DNA of 33,061 nucleotides from Nanobdellota archaeon. GTDB lineage: Archaea > Nanobdellota > Nanobdellia > Pacearchaeales > UBA12030. Both the position numbers and the translations under genes were made by a program. Positions 22,884 through 29,525 of this stretch are shown here, in pieces; position 1 is the first letter of the stretch; each line of letters starts with the position of its first letter. The notes under the pieces are model-generated. The model did not search any database. It was not told the DNA's origin and saw only the letters and a list, made by a program, of their open reading frames with translations. Location: assembly GCA_018829485.1 (NCBI GenBank), contig JAHJTU010000086.1, positions 1 through 33,061 on the forward strand, read 5' to 3'.

Positions 22884-23441
22884 ATGAAACTTAATAAAAA
22901 AGCAATAATTGGAAGTGGATTAGCAACTGTATGGGCAATTGTAGTTATAGCAATTATTTTAGCAATTTTCTTTCTTTTGTCTGCTGTTATTTTGCCATTC
23001 AAAAAAACATCCGAGAATGTTATTGTTACTGACAAATTTACTTTAATTGAAAATAGTGAATCTGTTATTGCATTATTAAATACACCTTTTGAAATTTCTC
23101 TTAGTGGTGAAACTGTGAAAGTTCCATTAAAGGATATCTTTATTCTTTATGATAATAATCTTGTATCAAATCTAGATATGGAAAACATAAAACCACAAAT
23201 CAAAACTTCTTTGGAAAAAGCATATGGAAGTTGTTACGCTATAAAATATGAAGGAACTAATATTTTTGAAGATAATTGGCAAACATCAGCTTATGCTGAA
23301 AAATGGCAACAGCAAGGAGAAATAACATTAACTGAAATTAATTTAATTAGTGGAAAATTCTCATTTAGAAATTTGTTTGATACTTGCATGATTAAAAATA
23401 GGAATATTGAAAATTGTAAGATGGCATGCTTAATAATCTAA
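22884..23441 (+). CDS. Prepilin-like protein (185 aa)
   Basis: MKLNKKA followed by IIGSGLATVWAIVVIAIILA, then an exported domain with several strands and a C-terminal Cys group (TCMIKNRNIENCKMACLII). The leader has the KKA motif but no Glu at +5. The gene starts one base after the previous stop (TAAAATG) and ends one base before the next ATG, so the run from 22032 to 24228 is translated as a chain. Unknown fold. Confidence 0.6.
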   Translation: MKLNKKAIIGSGLATVWAIVVIAIILAIFFLLSAVILPFKKTSENVIVTDKFTLIENSESVIALLNTPFEISLSGETVKVPLKDIFILYDNNLVSNLDMENIKPQIKTSLEKAYGSCYAIKYEGTNIFEDNWQTSAYAEKWQQQGEITLTEINLISGKFSFRNLFDTCMIKNRNIENCKMACLII

Positions 23442-23442
23442 A

Positions 23443-24228
23443 ATGAAAATGAAAAAGATGAATAAAAAAGCAATAAGTTTTGCAGTTGGAATGGTTCTTT
23501 TAGCAATTGCAATAACTGTTTTTGCCTTTTACATGGTATTTTTTGTAAGTAATGAAAGAATAAAAGATATTGTAACTCCTTTAGATTTAATTAATATTCA
23601 GAATGATGCAAGAGAAGATGTATTTTTTATTAAAGAATCAGCAAATTATGCAAGTCAGAGGGCAGTATATAGTGTTTTAAATGAAATTCCAATGAAATCT
23701 TCATCTCCATATAAAAAATATCAAGATATAGATATATGGAATGATTGTGAACCAGACATAAAGAAAGTTGAGGAAAAATTCTTAGATGAATTTTCTCAGG
23801 AATTTTATTCTCTTATAAAATCTAGTGATAAAGATATTATTAAGAATTTGGATGGAAAATATGTTTTCTCTTTGAATAATAATATACTAAAGTTACAATC
23901 AGGACAGGAATTAGAATATCATACTTTACTTGAAATTCATGCTGTGTATAAGACAAGTGTTTCTTTTGAAAAAGAATTGCCATTTTCTCTAAATATCCTT
24001 TCTGATATTCATACAAGAAGCAAAAATGCAGTAAATACATGCAAAGATGATTTTGATTGTATTACAGAAAAAATGAATTCTGATGATCTTGATGATTTTG
24101 ATTTTGAATTTACAAAAAATGGAGATTATATTATATTTACAGCAAGAACAAAAGACAGATTCTTTTTTAATGATGGCACTTTAAAGTATGATAAAATTTC
24201 ATTTGATTATGCTATTTCTCTAACATAA
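23443..24228 (+). CDS. Prepilin-like protein (261 aa), last of the cluster
   Basis: MKMKKMNKKA, then ISFAVGMVLLAIAITVFAFY, followed by an exported domain of about 220 residues with three Cys residues (NDCEPD, NTCKDDFDC). The acidic region DDLDDFDFEF near 212-222 is notable and could bind a cation. No enzyme motif is recognised. A TATA-like region just after the stop starts the RPA gene. Its large head suggests a tip or adhesin-type subunit. Confidence 0.6.
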   Translation: MKMKKMNKKAISFAVGMVLLAIAITVFAFYMVFFVSNERIKDIVTPLDLINIQNDAREDVFFIKESANYASQRAVYSVLNEIPMKSSSPYKKYQDIDIWNDCEPDIKKVEEKFLDEFSQEFYSLIKSSDKDIIKNLDGKYVFSLNNNILKLQSGQELEYHTLLEIHAVYKTSVSFEKELPFSLNILSDIHTRSKNAVNTCKDDFDCITEKMNSDDLDDFDFEFTKNGDYIIFTARTKDRFFFNDGTLKYDKISFDYAISLT

Positions 24229-24230
24229 AA

Positions 24231-24240
24231 CTTATATATT
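24231..24240 (+). promoter_or_regulatory. TATA box of the RPA gene
   Basis: CTTATATATT lies about 28-37 nt before the ATG at 24268, directly after the prepilin-like cluster. It marks the start of a separate transcription unit. Confidence 0.5.
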
Positions 24241-24267
24241 TTCCTTTTGTAGAATTAATAGAAAAAG

Positions 24268-25257
24268 ATGATACAGGCTAGGTATAGGGAATTTTTGCAA
24301 AGAATAACCAAAGAGTCTGGTTTGCAAGAGAATGATATTGATAAAAGAATAAAGCAAAAACAGGCAGCTTTAGGTGGATTAATTACTTTGGAAGGAGCTG
24401 CATTAATTGTTGCATCTGAATTAGGAATTAAATTTGATATGCAGAAAGTCAAAGTTGGTGAATTAATGACTGGAATGAGAAATATAGATGTTCTTGGGAA
24501 AGTAGTAAGAGTATATCCAGTAAGGAAGTATAAACAAAGAAATGGCGAGGAAGGAAAAATTGGAAGTTTTTTAGTTGCTGATGAAACAGGTAGTGTAAGG
24601 ATTGTTTTATGGGACACAAATCATATTTCATTAATAGAAGAAAACAAGATTAAAGAGAATGATGTTTTTTTAATTAAAAAAGCAGATGTTAGAGGAACTG
24701 ATATTAAAGAATTGCATTTAGGGGGCAAGTCAGCAATTGAAAGAAGTGAAGATAAAATCGAAAAAACAAAAATCACATTTGCTTTGTCATCTTCAAGAAT
24801 TTCTGATTTAAAAGAAAATGATAGAACAGCAGTAAGAGCAACAATTGTTCAGACATTTCCAATAAGCTTTTATCCGTCATGTCCTGAATGCAAGAAAAGA
24901 TTAGCAGAATCTGATGATAAGTATTATTGCACAACACATGGAGAAATAAAGCCAAAATTCCTGCCTGTTTTTGGATTTTACATTGATGATGGAAGTGCAA
25001 ATATAAGGGCTGTCTGTTTCTTTGAATCATTGAAAAAGCTGCTTAATATTGAAGAAGAACAGCTTTTGGCATTAAAAGAGGATAGTAAGTCAAGTGATGA
25101 ATTAAGAGATTCTTTGCTTGGACAAGAGTTCATGTTTGAAGGCAGAACAAGGAGAAATGCCCTTTTTAATAGATTAGAGTTTGTTATCAATTCTGCTTCT
25201 AATCTTGATATAGATAAAATAACTGAAGAATTAAGCAAAGAAGTTGGTTTAAGCTAA
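24268..25257 (+). CDS. Archaeal replication protein A (single-stranded DNA-binding protein)
   Basis: A 329-residue RPA-type protein. An N-terminal helical region (1-60) precedes an OB fold around residues 62-150 (KVGELMTGMRNIDVLGKVVR, then GSVRIVLWDTN). A second OB fold carries an inserted zinc finger, C-x2-C in CPECKKRL and C-x2-H in YYCTTHGE, as in RPA41/RPA70-type proteins. It coats single-stranded DNA during replication and repair. It lies directly upstream of RadA, its functional partner in recombination, with only about 60 bp between. It has its own promoter. Confidence 0.88.
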   Translation: MIQARYREFLQRITKESGLQENDIDKRIKQKQAALGGLITLEGAALIVASELGIKFDMQKVKVGELMTGMRNIDVLGKVVRVYPVRKYKQRNGEEGKIGSFLVADETGSVRIVLWDTNHISLIEENKIKENDVFLIKKADVRGTDIKELHLGGKSAIERSEDKIEKTKITFALSSSRISDLKENDRTAVRATIVQTFPISFYPSCPECKKRLAESDDKYYCTTHGEIKPKFLPVFGFYIDDGSANIRAVCFFESLKKLLNIEEEQLLALKEDSKSSDELRDSLLGQEFMFEGRTRRNALFNRLEFVINSASNLDIDKITEELSKEVGLS

Positions 25258-25285
25258 TTATTGGTAAATATACTTGTTTATATAA

Positions 25286-25297
25286 AAATTTATAAAG
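25286..25297 (+). promoter_or_regulatory. TATA box of radA
   Basis: AAATTTATAAAG lies 21-32 nt before the ATG at 25318. It shows that the ATG, not the TTG at 25261, starts radA. Confidence 0.55.
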
Positions 25298-25317
25298 TTT
25301 GGCACTTTAAATTGAAT

Positions 25318-26337
25318 ATGGCTGAGGAAAAGGAGTTAGAAAAAGAGCAAGTTAAAGTTAAGGAAGAAAAAGAGCAGGAAAAAGAGAAAGAAATAGAGCT
25401 TACACTTACAGACTTGCCTGGAATTGGTGAAGTTATTGCAAAGAAGCTTACTGAGGCAGGTTATGGTGATTTGATTAGTGTTGCTGCTTTATCTCCAAGA
25501 GAATTAATTTCATTAGCTGGACTTACTGAAACAGCAGCAAGAAAAGTAATTCAAGCAGCAAGAAAAGTATTGGATTTAGGATTTACTAGTGCTACAAAAT
25601 TCCTTGAAAAAAGACAAGAAGTAATTAAAATCACAACAGGAAGCAAGAATCTTAATGAATTGCTTGGTGGTGGTGTTGAAACCAAGGCAATAACAGAAGC
25701 TTTTGGTTCTTATGGTTCAGGAAAAACTCAGATTGGACATGTTTTAGCTGTATCAACACAAATGCCAATTGAAAAAGGTGGTGCTGGTGGCATGGCAGTT
25801 TATATTGATACTGAAGGAACATTTAGGCCTGAAAGAATTAAGCAAATTGCAAAATCATTAGGAGTTAAACCAGAAGATGCATTAAAGAATATTTTAGTTG
25901 CAAGAGCTTTAAGTTCAGATCATCAAATGCTTTTAGCTGAAAAAGTTGTTGATTTAATTAGGGAAGGAAATCCTATAAAATTGTTAATTGTTGATTCTCT
26001 TATTAGTTTATTCAGAGCAGAGTTTACAGGAAGAGGAACTTTAGCTGATAGACAGCAGAAATTAAACAAGCATTTGCATACTCTTCATAAAATTGCAGAT
26101 TCTTATAATTTAGCAGTTTATGTTACTAATCAGGTTATGTCAAGGCCAGATATTTTATTTGGTGATCCTACAGTTGCAATTGGAGGACATATTGTTGGAC
26201 ATGCATCAACATTCAGAATATATTTAAGAAAAGGCAAGAAAGATTCAAGAGTTGCTAAACTTATTGATTCACCTAATTTGCCTGATTCAGAATGTGTTTT
26301 CTTTATCAAAGAAGGTGGAGTTTCTGATAAGGAGTAG
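25318..26337 (+). CDS. radA: DNA repair and recombination protein RadA
   Basis: A 339-residue RadA recombinase of normal family length. An acidic/basic N-terminal tail rich in Lys-Glu is followed by a helix-hairpin-helix domain (LPGIGEVIAKKLTEAGYGDL), a linker, and the ATPase core with Walker A GSYGSGKT at about 131-138. Then come the Walker B region LLIVDSLISLF, the loop segment GRGTLADRQQKLNKHLH and VTNQVMSRPD, and the archaeal C-terminal GGHIVGHASTFRIYLRKGK. Walker A is usually preceded by GEF; here it is GSY. It forms filaments on single-stranded DNA for strand exchange. A TATA box at 25286 supports the ATG start. The next features, on the opposite strand, are tRNA sequences. Confidence 0.95.
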   Translation: MAEEKELEKEQVKVKEEKEQEKEKEIELTLTDLPGIGEVIAKKLTEAGYGDLISVAALSPRELISLAGLTETAARKVIQAARKVLDLGFTSATKFLEKRQEVIKITTGSKNLNELLGGGVETKAITEAFGSYGSGKTQIGHVLAVSTQMPIEKGGAGGMAVYIDTEGTFRPERIKQIAKSLGVKPEDALKNILVARALSSDHQMLLAEKVVDLIREGNPIKLLIVDSLISLFRAEFTGRGTLADRQQKLNKHLHTLHKIADSYNLAVYVTNQVMSRPDILFGDPTVAIGGHIVGHASTFRIYLRKGKKDSRVAKLIDSPNLPDSECVFFIKEGGVSDKE

Positions 26338-26391
26338 GAAGAAATGCCCCTACTAGGATTCGAACCTAGATTGTGGCCTTTTTGTTATCTA

Positions 26392-26476
26392 TAGGCGAAC
26401 GGGGATTCGAACCCCGATTACAACCTTTTTGCTACTAACCGCAAGGTCGCGTACTTTCCAATTATACTATTCGCCT
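26392..26476 (-). tRNA. tRNA-Arg(GCG) with a 12-nt intron
   Basis: Read on the minus strand, a complete cloverleaf is present. The acceptor is AGGCGAA/UUCGCCU (7 bp), the D arm GUAU/GUAC with GG in the loop, the anticodon stem CGACC/GGUUG, a 4-nt variable loop and the T arm CGGGG/CCCCG with UUCGAAU. Discriminator A is at 26392; CCA is not encoded. The anticodon region is 19 nt, implying a 12-nt intron (26427-26438) at the canonical 37/38 site. UUGC pairs with GCAA next to an AAA bulge, giving a relaxed splice motif. Spliced, the loop is UUGCGGA, anticodon GCG. C35 and A20 fit arginine identity. The whole gene lies between the two parts of another tRNA. Confidence 0.85.
26427..26438 (-). other. 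Putative 12-nt intron of tRNA-Arg
   Basis: The intron reads UUAGUAGCAAAA on the minus strand, between positions 37 and 38. Its GCAA pairs with UUGC of the anticodon loop, and AAA remains as the 3-nt bulge holding the 3' cut site. Confidence 0.6.
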
Positions 26477-26509
26477 TTTTGAATTTTACACTATAGGGGC
26501 TTGATTTAG

Positions 26510-27037
26510 TTATCTTATTCTTCTTGCTTTTGTTTGTGTTAAATCATAGATTTTTGATGGTTTTGCTTTGAGTTTTCCTGCATTTATAATTATTGCATGC
26601 TTCTTAAATTTTTTAGGGATTTCATTAATGTTTGTTGCAAATTTCTTATTTGTTATATTTACTGAAGTTGTGATAAATGGCTTTTTTGATGCAAGTATGT
26701 ATTTAGTAAAAGGATGTTTAGGAATTCTTACTCCAATTGTATCTTTTCCATAATTAACTTCTTTACTTATTGCTTTTTTATTTTTCAGCTTTATTATAAA
26801 AGTATATTTTCCTGGAAGTTTTCTTAAATATTTTTCATGCTCTTTCCTTAGTACACAATTCTTTCTTATCCATTCTTTACTTGCAATTATTGAAAAGGGC
26901 TTCTTGCTATTTTTGAGCTTTCTTATTACTTTTACTGATTTTGAATTTGTTGCATCTGTTCCAATACCATAAATTGTATCAGTTGGGTAAATTAGGATTC
27001 TTCCTTTATTAATGGCTTTTACAATATTTTGTTTCAT
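26510..27037 (-). CDS. L-threonylcarbamoyladenylate synthase (TsaC/Sua5/YrdC family)
   Basis: A 175-residue YrdC-type enzyme that makes threonylcarbamoyl-AMP for the t6A modification at position 37 of ANN-decoding tRNAs. Seen are GRILIYPTDTIYGIGTDA at the start, KPFSIIA with the conserved KxR/K-type lysines, PGKYTFIIKLKN, and TIGVRIPKHP with ITTSVNITN. Length matches the single YrdC domain (TsaC), without the Sua5 C-terminal extension. Its stop is 9 bp before the tRNA locus on the same strand, so the tRNA could be read from the same transcript. TATA-like TTTATAATT at about 27057-27066 fits the ATG at 27037. Confidence 0.9.
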   Translation of the reverse strand: MKQNIVKAINKGRILIYPTDTIYGIGTDATNSKSVKVIRKLKNSKKPFSIIASKEWIRKNCVLRKEHEKYLRKLPGKYTFIIKLKNKKAISKEVNYGKDTIGVRIPKHPFTKYILASKKPFITTSVNITNKKFATNINEIPKKFKKHAIIINAGKLKAKPSKIYDLTQTKARRIR

Positions 27038-27056
27038 AAAAACATTTATAAGTCTT

Positions 27057-27066
27057 TAATTATAAA
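27057..27066 (-). promoter_or_regulatory. TATA box of the tsaC-type gene
   Basis: Minus-strand CTTTATAATT, about 25 nt before the ATG at 27037, in the divergent region shared with the zinc-ribbon gene. Confidence 0.45.
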
Positions 27067-27105
27067 GCTTTTCTAGTTAGTTATTTTGAATGTATAAGAT
27101 TTAAA

Positions 27106-27276
27106 ATGACATCAAAAGAAAAAATGTTATGTGTATCATGTAAACAAGAACTTGGAAAGAAAGGAGTAGTATTTAAGTGTCCTAAATGCGGAAAGCAAGA
27201 TATAGCAAGATGCTTGAAATGTAAGAAGCTGGCTTCTCAATATGTATGTGAAAAGTGCAAATTTGTTGGTCCTTAA
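27106..27276 (+). CDS. Small zinc-ribbon protein (HVO_2753 family)
   Basis: A 56-residue protein with four C-x2-C pairs: CVSC, CPKC, CLKC, CEKC, ending in FVGP. This is the pattern of the archaeal HVO_2753 / DUF1610 double zinc ribbon. The family is found next to elongation factor 1-beta across archaea, as here, with the aEF1B gene starting 15 bp later. A role in translation or RNA binding is suggested by that neighbour; the reaction is unknown. The gene starts at the ATG at 27106, divergent from the tsaC-type gene. Confidence 0.85.
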   Translation: MTSKEKMLCVSCKQELGKKGVVFKCPKCGKQDIARCLKCKKLASQYVCEKCKFVGP

Positions 27277-27291
27277 TTATGCTTATGAAGA

Positions 27292-27558
27292 ATGTTGTTA
27301 ATACAAATTAAAATAATGCCAAAAGCTGTTGAAACAGATTTACAAGAAATAAAGGCAAAAGCTAAGAAAGTAGTTGAATCTTTTAATCAGAAAATTTTGA
27401 AAGATGAAATTCAACCAATTGCATTTGGTTTGAATGCTTTGCTTATTATATTAACATGGCCTGATAATCAAGGTCCTGATGAACTTGAAGCAAAATTAAG
27501 AAAGATAAAAAATGTTAATTCTGCTGAGATTGTTGATGTTAGAAAGGCGATTGGATAA
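27292..27558 (+). CDS. Translation elongation factor 1-beta (aEF1B)
   Basis: An 88-residue protein matching the archaeal guanine-nucleotide exchange factor for EF1A: LLIQIKIMPKAVETDLQEIK, then IQPIAFGLNALLIILTWPD and the closing ELEAKLRKIKNVNSAEIVDV. Length and ferredoxin-like strand-helix pattern are typical. It recycles EF1A-GDP to GTP in protein synthesis. The ATG at 27292 gives the expected short strand before the MP motif. It lies between the zinc ribbon and HIT genes, 9 bp before the latter, in one operon. Confidence 0.92.
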   Translation: MLLIQIKIMPKAVETDLQEIKAKAKKVVESFNQKILKDEIQPIAFGLNALLIILTWPDNQGPDELEAKLRKIKNVNSAEIVDVRKAIG

Positions 27559-27567
27559 AGATTAAAA

Positions 27568-28173
27568 ATGCAAGCACAAGAAAAATTAACAAAAGAACAA
27601 TTAGAACAAATAAAAAAATTTCAGGAATTGCCTAAAGAAAAACAACAAGAAATACTTGAACAACAATGCATATTCTGCCAAATTTCTCAAGGTAAAGTTG
27701 ATACAATAAAAGTTTTTGAAGATTTTGATATGCTTGCTGTTTTAGATATAAATCCTGCATCTAAAGGACATATTCTTATTTTTCCTAAGAAACATTATCA
27801 GTTATTTTTCCAATTACCAGATAGTATAAGGAATAAGTTATTTGAAATTGCACAGAAAATTTCAATTTATCTTGTTAATATTCTTAAATGTGAAGGAATA
27901 AATCTTTATGTAGCAAATGGAGCAGCTGCAGGACAAAGAGTTCCCCATTTTGTTTTACATGTAATTCCAAGATTTGAAAATGATGGCATAAATTTTGATT
28001 GGCAATCTCAAAAAACAGATAAGAAAGAATTAGAGAAAATTGCAAAATTATTAAGAGAAAATTTAGCAAAAGAAAAAAAGCAAAAACAAGAGAAAGCAGT
28101 TCCAAAAGAACAAATTGAAAAAGAGCAGCAAAAACTTGAGAAGGAATTAAAGAAATTTAGAAGAGTGCCATAA
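27568..28173 (+). CDS. HIT-family protein with altered catalytic triad
   Basis: A 201-residue HIT protein. An N-terminal helix with Gln/Lys precedes CIFCQISQG (zinc Cys pair), then DFDMLAVLDINPASKGHILI and, near the C-terminal part of the domain, QRVPHFVLHVIPRF. The HIT motif H-x-H-x-H reads H127-F-V129-L-H131, so the middle, nucleophilic His is Val. Nucleotide hydrolysis by the usual covalent route is therefore doubtful, although nucleotide binding may remain. The Lys/Glu-rich tail beyond residue 160 may bind nucleic acid or protein. The gene overlaps the convergent prepilin peptidase gene by 17 bp. Confidence 0.85.
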   Translation: MQAQEKLTKEQLEQIKKFQELPKEKQQEILEQQCIFCQISQGKVDTIKVFEDFDMLAVLDINPASKGHILIFPKKHYQLFFQLPDSIRNKLFEIAQKISIYLVNILKCEGINLYVANGAAAGQRVPHFVLHVIPRFENDGINFDWQSQKTDKKELEKIAKLLRENLAKEKKQKQEKAVPKEQIEKEQQKLEKELKKFRRVP

Positions 28174-29002
28174 TTATTTCAAAAACATTTCCTAAAAGTA
28201 ATGTTATTATAAAGGCAATTAAAAATGCTGGAACAAAAGGAATTCCTTGTCTGATTAATACTTTCTTCTTTTCTTTTCTTAAAAGTGCAATATCTTTTTT
28301 ACTTAATCCATCCCAAGTTGGCTTTATTTCTTTATTACCTATTTTTACTGTTTGCGCAAGCCAATCTCCCTCTGTTAATTTGTCTGATGTAATCTCTTGA
28401 ATTAAAGCAACTTTCTCAGAAATCTTTGCAATAAGGTAAAGATAATATAAGAGTATTATCAAAAATGAAAACAAAATCCAAAACCAATTTTTTAATATAA
28501 TAGCTCCAAGAACAAAAGCAAGACAAAGAAGTAGATATGGTAATGGCACTTTTTTATTTGTTCTCTTAAATTCCTTGTAAAAAGAAGTTTTGTTTTTCCA
28601 AGTATAGATAATCAAGAAGAATAAACCATAAAATGCTCCCACAATAAGCAAATTAAGAATAAAGACAAATGCTGATGGTATTAAAGATGAAATTATTAGT
28701 TTTGGTGGTTCTGCAAAAACAATTCCTAGAACTATTAGCAATTTAGCATCTCCACCAGCAAAAATTCTTGCATAATAGAATAAATGAGCAATTACAAAAA
28801 AGATAGCAAAGTAAATTACTCCAGAAACAAAGAATGAAATATCTTTTTCAAGGAAAGAAAATATTAATCTTGTAAAGAGGGCAATTGCAATAAGTGAGAA
28901 ATTTAGCCAATCTGGAATCTCTCTTTTTTTTAAATCCCATATAGAAGCAACTACTAAGCCAATCAAAATTAGTATAATTAAAAAATTGACTATCATTATC
29001 AT
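28157..29002 (-). CDS. Prepilin/preflagellin peptidase (A24, PibD/FlaK type)
   Basis: A 281-residue membrane protease of the GxGD family. The first catalytic Asp is in ASIWDLKKREIPDWLN and the second in FAGGDAKLL, the A24 motif. About six to eight membrane helices are predicted, and a charged cytoplasmic stretch near 205-255 (SDKLTEGDWLAQTVKIGNKE) precedes the last helix. It would cut class III leaders after Gly or Ala, exactly the motif found on most proteins encoded at 19039-24228 and on the cupredoxin next door. An alternative start at 28996 lies seven bases after an AGAGG. It is divergent from the cupredoxin gene. Confidence 0.88.
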   Translation of the reverse strand: MIMIVNFLIILILIGLVVASIWDLKKREIPDWLNFSLIAIALFTRLIFSFLEKDISFFVSGVIYFAIFFVIAHLFYYARIFAGGDAKLLIVLGIVFAEPPKLIISSLIPSAFVFILNLLIVGAFYGLFFLIIYTWKNKTSFYKEFKRTNKKVPLPYLLLCLAFVLGAIILKNWFWILFSFLIILLYYLYLIAKISEKVALIQEITSDKLTEGDWLAQTVKIGNKEIKPTWDGLSKKDIALLRKEKKKVLIRQGIPFVPAFLIAFIITLLLGNVFEIIMALF

Positions 29003-29030
29003 ACCTCTTTTAATATAGTGTCTTTAAAAA

Positions 29031-29040
29031 AATTTATAAA
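29031..29040 (+). promoter_or_regulatory. TATA box of the cupredoxin gene
   Basis: AATTTATAAA lies 22-31 nt before the ATG at 29062. The same 59-bp region holds the minus-strand promoter of the prepilin peptidase gene. Confidence 0.5.
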
Positions 29041-29061
29041 TCTATCCTGCGTAGGCACTTT

Positions 29062-29505
29062 ATGATAAAAAGAGGGTTATTAAGTAAAGGCCAAACAACA
29101 ATTGCAGTGGCAGTTCTTATTATTGCGATGCTTGTGTTTATACTTATCTACATTCTTTCTTTGCCACAAGAAGATAGAGAAAGGCTACTTAACATGTCTT
29201 CAGAAACTTCAGAAGGATGGAATGGAAATATAGAAGAATTTACAATAGAAGTTGATGAATTTTCTTTTGATCCTGACTTTATTAAAGTAGACCAAGGAGA
29301 TAAAGTAACAATTACATTAGAAAATGATGGCAAAATTCCACATAATCTTGTAGTTGCAGAGTATAATGTGAAAACTAACACAATTGAACCAGGAAAAAAA
29401 GATACCATGAGCTTTATTGCAGATGAAAAAGGAACATTTGCATTCTACTGCTCAGTTTCAGGACACAGAAATGCTGGCGAGTTTGGTGAATTAGAAGTAG
29501 AGTAA
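29062..29505 (+). CDS. Membrane-anchored cupredoxin with prepilin-like leader
   Basis: A 147-residue protein. The N-terminus carries SKGQTTIAVAV before a hydrophobic helix, a class III-like prepilin leader. From residue 55 is a plastocyanin/azurin-type copper fold: FSFDPDFIKVDQGDKVTITL, H94 in KIPHNLVV, then C130-S-V-S-G-H135. The fourth copper ligand, usually Met ten residues after the Cys, is Glu (E140 in NAGEFGEL). It could move electrons at the cell surface or hold copper. It is directly divergent from the prepilin peptidase that could process it, and precedes a run of surface proteins. Confidence 0.82.
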   Translation: MIKRGLLSKGQTTIAVAVLIIAMLVFILIYILSLPQEDRERLLNMSSETSEGWNGNIEEFTIEVDEFSFDPDFIKVDQGDKVTITLENDGKIPHNLVVAEYNVKTNTIEPGKKDTMSFIADEKGTFAFYCSVSGHRNAGEFGELEVE

Positions 29506-29525
29506 GCTTACTTAATTTAATTAAA

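Larger units (their letters stand above)
26345..26500 (-). tRNA. Outer tRNA shell split around tRNA-Arg (identity unknown, possibly broken)
   Basis: On the minus strand the locus starts with GCCCCUA-UA-GUGUAA (26500 downward) and ends with T arm CUAGG/CCUAG around UUCGAAU, acceptor UAGGGGC and discriminator A at 26345. The acceptor halves pair over all 7 bp and the T stem over 5 bp. Variable loop CAAU and the anticodon-stem strand GGCCA are present. The tract CAAAAA before GGCCA resembles the intron-exon junction of the inner tRNA. The D-loop GG, the D stem 3' strand and the 5' anticodon strand (expected UGGCC-like) are missing. The two outer parts total 71 nt. It is either a disrupted gene, or a split tRNA whose middle is encoded elsewhere. 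Confidence 0.55.

Noticed and set aside
25261..25317. Longer radA start at a TTG
   Set aside because: The TATA box at 25286-25297 lies inside this extension, so it cannot be translated from the main transcript.
26345..26500. Reading the outer tRNA as a normal tRNA whose anticodon intron contains tRNA-Arg
   Set aside because: No UGGCC-like 5' anticodon strand exists upstream of the inner tRNA, and the D-loop GG and 3' D-stem strand are absent, so splicing at the inner borders does not give a cloverleaf.
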